Positions 6,384-11,440 of a DNA stretch of 11,440 bases are shown in pieces. This DNA is from JAZQLP01 sp045542755. GTDB taxonomy: Bacteria > Bacillota > Clostridia > Oscillospirales > UBA644. The position numbers and the translations under genes were made by a program. The notes below the pieces were generated by a model. It did not search any database. It was not told the DNA's origin and saw nothing but the letters and a program-made list of their open reading frames with translations. Location: the NCBI GenBank assembly GCA_045542755.1, contig JAZQLP010000152.1, forward strand, positions 1 to 11,440, written 5' to 3'. Every line of letters starts with the position of its first letter. Position 1 is the first letter of the stretch.

Positions 6384-7388
6384 CTATGCTTCTTCGGGAT
6401 ATCCGAATATTGCTTCAAGATGAGCTATTTTTACGGGCTTCTGGATTATTTCCTCTACGCCCTTTGAAGATATTCTGATTACCGTTCCTCCCACGGCATT
6501 TTGGGTGTCGTATTTACCGGCGCCCGTTTTTGTGGTATAGGCAAATTTCACACCCTTATACTTTACTACAAAGTTGTTTTTGTGGTCGTGGCCGCAAAGA
6601 ATTGCTTTTGTGTGGTCACCCTCGAGTATGGCTGAAAACATTCCTTCGTCGGCGGGATGAGTCCTTATTCTTCCGTGCATGATTCCGTAGCATCCTTCGT
6701 ATCCCTTATTCCAGAACACGGGATCTGAGCTTTCTTCAAATCTTATTTCGTGAGGGTCAAGCCCTTTAAGGATGGCGGAATAGAAGGCTTCCGTATATGC
6801 AAAAATGGGAATATGAAGAAGCAATGATGACTCTTTATAGCCCTTTGCCTTTAATTCCGAAATCTGCTCTTTATACCATTCTATTTGCTGAGGAAAAAGC
6901 TTTGCGTAGGCGTTTTTTACAGTTCCGTCTTCAAGCGTGTACGGAACTCTTGCGTGGGAGTCCATCATTATCAACGCTTCCACGGGGCGTCCCTCTTCCT
7001 CTATACCTATCACGAAGTTTCCTTGTCCTAAAGCTGGATCGCCTGCTTCGTAAACGAAGTTTTTACGGGCGAAAAAGATCTTCTCAACCTCGGCTACGGG
7101 TTCCTGGCCGGACTCGTCATCATGGTTTCCCCATACTACCGACCAAGGGATATCAAAGCTGTCAAAAAAGTCTGCAAGACCGTTGTACGTATCCCATTGA
7201 CCGTGACTTGAAAGGTCTCCCGTTACGGTGATGAGGTCGGGCTTTACTTCCTCAATAAGGGTTTCCATTATGTAAAGACCTATTATTTTATGAGGATAGT
7301 TTTCGTTCCAATATTTATTTCTTAGGTGAATATCGGAAAAGTTAAGGATGATAAAATCCTTATCTTTTCTTTTTTGAAGTACTTGCAT
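6384..7388 (-). CDS. Calcineurin-like metallophosphoesterase, copy 2 of 3
   Basis: The product has 334 residues and a full set of metallophosphoesterase motifs: D19-I-H21 in ILNFSDIHL, D58 in ITVTGD, N88-H89-D90 in GNHD, H192 in LLHIPIFAY, and H267/H269 in ILCGHDHKNN. It aligns end to end with the downstream-transcribed copy 3 and, more closely, with copy 1. Blocks shared with copy 1 include EEEGRPVEALIMMDSH, the QQIEWYKEQIS region and PVFWNKGYEG. It is predicted to be a cytoplasmic, soluble phosphatase or phosphodiesterase; the Dcr2-like subgroup is my best guess, and the substrate is unknown. The ATG at 7388 has AAGGA seven bases upstream. It sits 21 bases after copy 1, with no promoter between them, so the three genes should be cotranscribed. 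Confidence 0.92.
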   Translation of the reverse strand: MQVLQKRKDKDFIILNFSDIHLRNKYWNENYPHKIIGLYIMETLIEEVKPDLITVTGDLSSHGQWDTYNGLADFFDSFDIPWSVVWGNHDDESGQEPVAEVEKIFFARKNFVYEAGDPALGQGNFVIGIEEEGRPVEALIMMDSHARVPYTLEDGTVKNAYAKLFPQQIEWYKEQISELKAKGYKESSLLLHIPIFAYTEAFYSAILKGLDPHEIRFEESSDPVFWNKGYEGCYGIMHGRIRTHPADEGMFSAILEGDHTKAILCGHDHKNNFVVKYKGVKFAYTTKTGAGKYDTQNAVGGTVIRISSKGVEEIIQKPVKIAHLEAIFGYPEEA

Positions 7389-7409
7389 TATGTTTTCCTT
7401 AAATAAATA

Positions 7410-8405
7410 TTATTTTTTCTTGTTAAGTTCTGCAAGGTGGCTTACCTTTACGGGCAGATGCTCTATTTTGCTGACTCCGTCGGCGCCTATCCTTAACAGT
7501 GTACCGCCTACCTTCTGCCTTGTATCGTATGACGAATTTCCTGACCTTAGGGAGTAGGCAAACCTTACGCCCTTGTGGGGAATGCATACGCTTATTTTAT
7601 GGTCGTGGCCGCAAAGAATGGTCTTTGTATGATCCTCTTTGAGTATAACGTCAAACATTCCGTCGTCAATAGGACAGGCAGAGATCTTTTCGTGTACTAC
7701 ACCAAAACTTCCTTCGTAGCCCTTGTTCCAGAAAACGGGGGAGAAGCTTTCTTCGTATTTTATTTCATACTTGTTAAGACCTTTGATAAGGGCGGATTTA
7801 AATGCCTCGTAATAGGCGTGGATAGGTATGTGAAGCAATAAAGATGATTCTTTATACCCCATTTTCTTAAGGGCAGAAATCTGTTCTTTGTACCATTCTA
7901 TTTGTTCTGGGGTAAGTTTTGCGTTAACGTTTTGGACTTCTCCATTTTCGTCTATGATGTCAATTTTTGAGTGGGAGTCCATCATTATCAGAGCCTCAAC
8001 GGGGCGGCCCTCTTCTTCGATACCAATAATATAATTGCCACGTCCTAAAGAGTGATCTCCCGACTCGTATATAAAGTTCTTTCGAGTAAAATATGATTTT
8101 TCGATTTCATCTATAAATTCGTATCCGCCTTCACTGTCGTGGTTTCCCCACGCTACAGCCCAGGGTATACCGTAACTGTCAAGAACGTCGGCAACGCCGT
8201 TGTAGGCGTCATATTGAAAGCTTTTTGAAATATCTCCCGTTACCGTAATAAGGTCGGGTTGAACCTCTTTTACAAGGGTATCTATTATGTGTAAAGGTAT
8301 CACTTTACGGACGTTGTCCGAATGCCAGAATCTGTCTTTAATATGGATATCCGTAAAATTAAGCACCAGAAAATCTCTGTTCTTTTGCTTTTGGAGAGTA
8401 ATCAT
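7410..8405 (-). CDS. Calcineurin-like metallophosphoesterase, copy 1 of 3
   Basis: This is the promoter-proximal member of the three-gene array, 331 residues long. All core motifs are present: D19-I-H21 in VLNFTDIHI, D58 in ITVTGD, N88-H89-D90 in AWGNHD, H192 in LLHIPIHAY, and H267/H269 in ILCGHDHKIS. The conserved C-terminal strand GGTLLRIGADGV has counterparts in the other copies (GGTVIRI, GGTVIRV). No signal peptide or transmembrane helix is visible, so it should act in the cytoplasm. The reaction is probably phosphomonoester or phosphodiester hydrolysis; the sequence does not reveal the substrate, and no metabolic partner is encoded in the operon. The ATG at 8405 has GAGGA eight bases upstream, and a strong promoter lies 35-63 bases before it. 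Closest relative in the window is copy 2. Confidence 0.92.
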   Translation of the reverse strand: MITLQKQKNRDFLVLNFTDIHIKDRFWHSDNVRKVIPLHIIDTLVKEVQPDLITVTGDISKSFQYDAYNGVADVLDSYGIPWAVAWGNHDSEGGYEFIDEIEKSYFTRKNFIYESGDHSLGRGNYIIGIEEEGRPVEALIMMDSHSKIDIIDENGEVQNVNAKLTPEQIEWYKEQISALKKMGYKESSLLLHIPIHAYYEAFKSALIKGLNKYEIKYEESFSPVFWNKGYEGSFGVVHEKISACPIDDGMFDVILKEDHTKTILCGHDHKISVCIPHKGVRFAYSLRSGNSSYDTRQKVGGTLLRIGADGVSKIEHLPVKVSHLAELNKKK

Positions 8406-8439
8406 AAGTCATATCCTCTACATAGTATTTTATCTAAAT

Positions 8440-8468
8440 ATTTTATCAGTTTTTAAGGACTTTGTCAA
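8440..8468 (-). promoter_or_regulatory. Promoter of the phosphoesterase operon
   Basis: On the minus strand a perfect -35 TTGACA (8463-8468), a 17-base spacer and -10 TAAAAT (8440-8445) are present. A second TAAAAT lies 13 bases further on (8427-8432). The leader before the ATG at 8405 is short, with no room for a riboswitch. Between this promoter and the upstream gene end lie two hairpins. Confidence 0.8.
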
Positions 8469-8470
8469 TG

Positions 8471-8489
8471 AAAAAGCCCGGTTTTGGGC
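8471..8489 (-). terminator. Possible weak second terminator abutting the phosphoesterase promoter
   Basis: On the minus strand GCCC and GGGC (8486-8489 and 8476-8479) can pair around a six-base loop and are followed by five T residues (8475-8471). Four base pairs is a short stem, so the call is tentative. It lies directly against the -35 box and could catch readthrough from the tldD-tldE unit. Confidence 0.35.
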
Positions 8490-8515
8490 AATATTTAGTA
8501 TAAATGTTGAAATTA

Positions 8516-8545
8516 AGGCTCTTGCGTAAATTCACGCAAGAGCCT
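8516..8545 (-). terminator. Terminator-like hairpin after the tldE-type gene
   Basis: A perfect 12-base-pair stem (8516-8527 with 8534-8545) encloses a six-base loop a few bases beyond the stop at 8551. Reading on the minus strand, the following sequence is TTAATTTC, which is T-rich but interrupted. The strong stem and position support a terminator despite the imperfect tail. Confidence 0.7.
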
Positions 8546-8550
8546 ATAGC

Positions 8551-9825
8551 TTATACCATTTCTATACCTTCAAAGATAGCCTGTTTGGGGCCTCTGTAAT
8601 TATTGTCTACAGCAATTTTATCAGAAAGCTTTACCGAAGAAAGGGCAGCGCTGAGCTTACCTGAAATGGATATACCCGTAACGGGGATATTCTTTTCTCC
8701 GTCCCAATAATATCCCAGACGTACCTCGCCGCCAATGTAGTCGTTGAAAACGTCTACCTGAAGGCCTGACATGGATACGCATCTGAAATAGGGTTTAGAT
8801 GCCAGCTCCTCATCGGTTAATGTGCCGACCTCAACTTCCATACAACGAAGATTGCCCGTAGCTTTTCTTCCAAGATACTCGGCAAATCTGTGGTTGCCGA
8901 AATAGTCGATAACTACGCCGTCTTTTATTATCTCGGCATTAACAAGAGTGGTGCCGTTTTCATCAAAGAGGGCGGAAGATACGCTACCTTCTACTGCACC
9001 CTTCATGGTAACGGTGATTTTGTCACCCGTAGGCTCCTTCTGGACGGCACCGCCTATGGAGTAGGGATTTGATTTTGTATATACTGCGGAGTAATCAAGT
9101 CCGAAGGCAATATCTCCTATAAGGGTTGCAAGTTCATTAGTGTCGAGAACCACGGGACATTTTAACTGCTCTGCAGGGGGAGTGGCTCTGCCTCTGTCCC
9201 TTACCTGACGCATCTTTTCTTCGATTTCAGCAGTAATGTCCGCTGGGTCGAAGGAGCTGAAGGTCTTGCACTCGTAAAGTTCAACCGATTCGCCGTCGGT
9301 CCATGTGGGTATTGCTTCGGCCATAGCCGTATATTTTATCTCTTTTTTGTCAATGCCACGGCTGTTCTTTACAGAAACGGTCTTCTTGTTTATAAATACT
9401 TCAAGGGCGTTTACCGAGCCGTTGCCGTAAGTTTCTGCGGCGTATACGGCGTCTGCAACCTTCTTCGCCAAGTCACAAGGCTCGTAGTCGGTAAAGTTTG
9501 AATGGATTTCGCCTTCGAGAGCTTCATTTTCGGGAAGAGAGTAGTATTCGTTTGATATATTATTTGCTCGCTCTACCGCATTCTTGACTTTCTCTGCAGC
9601 CTCAATTTCGCTTGTTGATGCGTAGAGGTTAAAGCCCGAATGTCCCTTCTTTTCGTCGTGGTCAACGTATACGGTTACAGTTGTAGCCTCAGTATCGGTG
9701 CTTCTTACCGTTTCAAGCTTTTCGTGGACGAAAAAGAGCTGATAGCTTTCGGTTTTTTCGGTTCTTATCTTGTAATCGGTAACCTCGGGATTTGAGGTGA
9801 GAATCTTTTCTATGTTTATACTCAT
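8551..9825 (-). CDS. TldE/PmbA-like subunit of a TldD/TldE peptidase
   Basis: The 424-residue product belongs to the TldD/PmbA family (peptidase U62, modulator of DNA gyrase) and is the non-metal-binding partner type. Where TldD has HEAFGH, this protein has DIAFGL (about 238-243) in an otherwise similar context (ATLIGDIAFGLDYSAVY), so the two His and the Glu are missing. Family features include the N-terminal half with VTVYVDHD and the C-terminal KATGNLRC, FNDYIGGEVRLGYYW and ISISGKL segments. In characterised systems TldE pairs with TldD in a ring-like heteromer that hydrolyses unfolded or modified peptides, for example in microcin B17 maturation and CcdA turnover. The gene overlaps tldD by ATGA, which fits equal production of the two subunits. 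GAGGG lies 10 bases before the start, inside tldD. The protein is probably cytoplasmic. Confidence 0.92.
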   Translation of the reverse strand: MSINIEKILTSNPEVTDYKIRTEKTESYQLFFVHEKLETVRSTDTEATTVTVYVDHDEKKGHSGFNLYASTSEIEAAEKVKNAVERANNISNEYYSLPENEALEGEIHSNFTDYEPCDLAKKVADAVYAAETYGNGSVNALEVFINKKTVSVKNSRGIDKKEIKYTAMAEAIPTWTDGESVELYECKTFSSFDPADITAEIEEKMRQVRDRGRATPPAEQLKCPVVLDTNELATLIGDIAFGLDYSAVYTKSNPYSIGGAVQKEPTGDKITVTMKGAVEGSVSSALFDENGTTLVNAEIIKDGVVIDYFGNHRFAEYLGRKATGNLRCMEVEVGTLTDEELASKPYFRCVSMSGLQVDVFNDYIGGEVRLGYYWDGEKNIPVTGISISGKLSAALSSVKLSDKIAVDNNYRGPKQAIFEGIEMV

Positions 9826-11225
9826 GCCAATTTAACCCTCACTTTCAGAGCAGGGCCGCCGTCGGAAACTCTGACCCATTCTTTATATCCTTTTCCGCAT
9901 CCGCCGCTTCCGATTATCTTAAATTCGTCGGAAACCATGGATATGGATTTGAGGAGATCGGGAACGTATCCGCTCATTACTACGGGAGAAACGTAATTGT
10001 CGGTAAGTTTTCCGTCAATTATCTCGATACCGTATTCTGCGGTACACTGAATTTGCCAGTTTTTGGGGTCTTCCATACCGTTATTTGTCTGGAAGAGCAT
10101 ATATCCGTGTTTTACGGAGGCTATCATATCTTCAAGCTTGTCCTTGCCGGGTTCAAAGAATGTATTTGTCATTCTTGCATAGGATTTCTTTTTGTAGGAT
10201 TCTCTTCTGCCGTTACCCGTTGCTTCGGTTCCCAGCTGGGCGGCGGATGCAAGGTCTGATATGCCTGCAACCAGAATACCGTCCTTTATTATCTGAGTGT
10301 CGTGGGCGAGAACGCCGTCGTCGTCAAAGAAATAGGATGCGGTGGAAAGAACGGATGCCGCGCCGTCACGCATATTGCAAATGGGAGAAGCTACGTACTT
10401 GCCAACATAGTTTTTCGCAAGAGCTCTGTCCTTTACAAACTGGTCCATTTCTACGCCGTGGCCGAAAGCCTCGTGAGCTATCAGACCGCTTATGGTGGGG
10501 TCGGTTATAACGTCGTATACACCGGGTGTGATGGGCTTTGCGTTAACCAGCTTGCCCGTCTTTTTTACAAGCTCGGGAATAATTGGCTCAAAGTTAGCCA
10601 TTGCCTCGGACATGAGATGAGAGTAAGAGCCGTCGTAGCTCTGTACCATTTTTTCGCCGTCGCGGAGAATAACGAATGCGCTTATATTTACCCAGGAATA
10701 ATTCTGGTCAAGCTCTCTGTTTTTAGTGATAAAAAGCTTCGATACCGTAAAGGGAGAAGCTCCCACGTGACAGTTTACTATTCTTTCGTCTCGGGAAAGA
10801 ATATCGTCCCTCATTCTTTGGCAGAAATTAAGTATCTCTCCGTCAGAATAATTTTCAAGATCGCTTTCTCTTGCAAAGGACTTTACCATAGGCTCGTCGG
10901 CGGGAAGGGGAACCTTTACGGTATTTTCTGCAAGAGTTTCGTCCAGTTTAAGAGAGGACAGAATCTTTTGAGCCAGAGCCTTTTTATCGCCTGCAATATC
11001 GTCGGCGGAGTATTCAAAAAAAGCTTTGCCTGAGTGCATTTTGATAACGAAACCGCATTCGGACAGATTGCCTTCCTCAATGAGGGAGCTGCGTCTGTCT
11101 GCGGCTATTCTGGAAGAGGTTACGTGACTGCCCAGAATACTTACGTACTCAAATGAGGATGAAAGCTCCTTTATAAGAGCCTTACAGTCATCTCTTCTTG
11201 AATTAAGAAATTCGGAGAATCCCAT
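9822..11225 (-). CDS. tldD: TldD-like zinc metallopeptidase subunit
   Basis: The 467-residue product is the catalytic partner of the family. The HExxxH zinc motif is at 251-256 (LIAHEAFGHGVEMDQF), and a Cys that probably serves as the third ligand is C443 in GSGGCGKGYKEW. Other family blocks are the N-terminal RRSSLIEEGNLSECGF and EATGNGRRESYKKKSYARMTN around 334-353, before the last third of the protein. The enzyme is expected to form a heteromer with the neighbouring TldE-like protein and cleave peptides threaded into its cavity, in the cytoplasm. The length is close to that of E. coli TldD. The ATG at 11225 has AAGGA eight bases upstream. It lies 16 bases after the stop of a serine acetyltransferase-like gene with no promoter between them, so the three genes are probably one transcript. 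The physiological peptide substrate is not evident. Confidence 0.95.
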   Translation of the reverse strand: MGFSEFLNSRRDDCKALIKELSSSFEYVSILGSHVTSSRIAADRRSSLIEEGNLSECGFVIKMHSGKAFFEYSADDIAGDKKALAQKILSSLKLDETLAENTVKVPLPADEPMVKSFARESDLENYSDGEILNFCQRMRDDILSRDERIVNCHVGASPFTVSKLFITKNRELDQNYSWVNISAFVILRDGEKMVQSYDGSYSHLMSEAMANFEPIIPELVKKTGKLVNAKPITPGVYDVITDPTISGLIAHEAFGHGVEMDQFVKDRALAKNYVGKYVASPICNMRDGAASVLSTASYFFDDDGVLAHDTQIIKDGILVAGISDLASAAQLGTEATGNGRRESYKKKSYARMTNTFFEPGKDKLEDMIASVKHGYMLFQTNNGMEDPKNWQIQCTAEYGIEIIDGKLTDNYVSPVVMSGYVPDLLKSISMVSDEFKIIGSGGCGKGYKEWVRVSDGGPALKVRVKLA

Positions 11226-11241
11226 GGTTTTTATCCTTTCG

Positions 11242-11440
11242 TTATTTCTTTATCTTTTTTCCTTCGGAAACGGTATTATAAACGGTGCAGCCCTCGTCTA
11301 CCGAGTGGGTGAGCCATACATTACCGCCGATAACACAGTTATCTCCTATATAGGTGTCGCCGCCGAGAATGGTGGCGCCGGCATAGATTACTACGTTGTT
11401 TCCTATATTGGGGTGACGCTTTATGCCCTTTACCGGGTTG
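11242..11440 (-). CDS. Serine O-acetyltransferase-like hexapeptide-repeat protein, C-terminal end
   Basis: Only the last 65 codons are in the window; the rest lies beyond the right edge. The frame read from the edge gives NPVKGIKRHPNIGNNVVIYAGATILGGDTYIGDNCVIGGNVWLT and ends in a short basic tail (SEGKKIKK). The repeating I-G-N/D-x-V pattern is a left-handed beta-helix. KRHP, followed by GGDT and GGNVWLT, is typical of serine O-acetyltransferases (CysE/EpsC/SrpH type), which make O-acetylserine from serine and acetyl-CoA for cysteine synthesis. The catalytic core is largely outside the window, so another hexapeptide acyltransferase cannot be excluded. It appears to be cotranscribed with tldD, 16 bases away. 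Confidence 0.82.
   Translation of the reverse strand, partial: NPVKGIKRHPNIGNNVVIYAGATILGGDTYIGDNCVIGGNVWLTHSVDEGCTVYNTVSEGKKIKK

Noticed and set aside
8406..8550. Small RNA or riboswitch in the gap before the phosphoesterase operon
   Set aside because: The leader after the promoter is only about 30 bases, and the remaining structure is explained by terminator-like hairpins.
10302..11033. Long plus-strand open frame of 243 residues
   Set aside because: It is antisense to tldD, has no recognised domain and has no ribosome binding site; tldD has clear family motifs across the whole stretch.
1..11440. Defence island, CRISPR array, mobile element or tRNA
   Set aside because: No repeat-spacer pattern, transposase, integrase, terminal repeats or cloverleaf was seen; all genes fit metabolic, peptidase, phosphoesterase or RNA-binding families with uniform codon use.

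Overview
The window looks like a chromosomal segment from a member of the Bacillota, class Clostridia, probably an uncultured gut-type Oscillospirales or Christensenellales relative. The reasons are the moderate G+C with frequent ATA and AGA codons, strong AAGGAGG-type ribosome binding sites, TTGACA-17-TATACT promoters, a class II xylose isomerase, and an S1-domain protein of a type I associate with that group. This placement is inference from style and family recall; no search was run. Nearly everything is on the minus strand; the only plus-strand gene is the S1-domain protein.

Read from right to left, which is the direction of transcription, there are five units. (1) 11440-8551: the end of a serine O-acetyltransferase-like gene, then tldD and a tldE/pmbA partner overlapping by ATGA, closed by a strong hairpin at 8516-8545. 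(2) 8468-5332: a near-consensus promoter followed by three tandem paralogous calcineurin-like phosphoesterases of about 331-345 residues each. (3) 5304-4514: a separate promoter, a short transaldolase-family gene whose active-site residues resemble fructose-6-phosphate aldolase, and a canonical terminator. (4) 3586-4509, plus strand: an S1 RNA-binding domain protein convergent with the aldolase gene and divergent from the xylose operon. (5) 3502-1: a near-perfect promoter, then xylB, xylA and an amidohydrolase cut off by the left edge.

Functionally, xylA and xylB convert D-xylose to D-xylulose 5-phosphate. The nearby aldolase/transaldolase-family enzyme could act on sugar phosphates derived from that pathway, but it has its own promoter. 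The amidohydrolase is spaced as an operon member, but it has no obvious role in xylose use. TldD and TldE should form a heteromeric zinc peptidase. The triple phosphoesterase operon is the least explained part of the window: all copies keep a recognisable metallophosphoesterase core, but the promoter-distal copy has Gln in place of the motif I His.

I see no RNA genes, mobile elements, CRISPR arrays or obvious horizontal-transfer scars. There is no clear sign of a wholly new system. The points most worth following are the phosphoesterase triplication with its metal-ligand change, the aldolase-versus-transaldolase question, and the amidohydrolase linked to xylBA.
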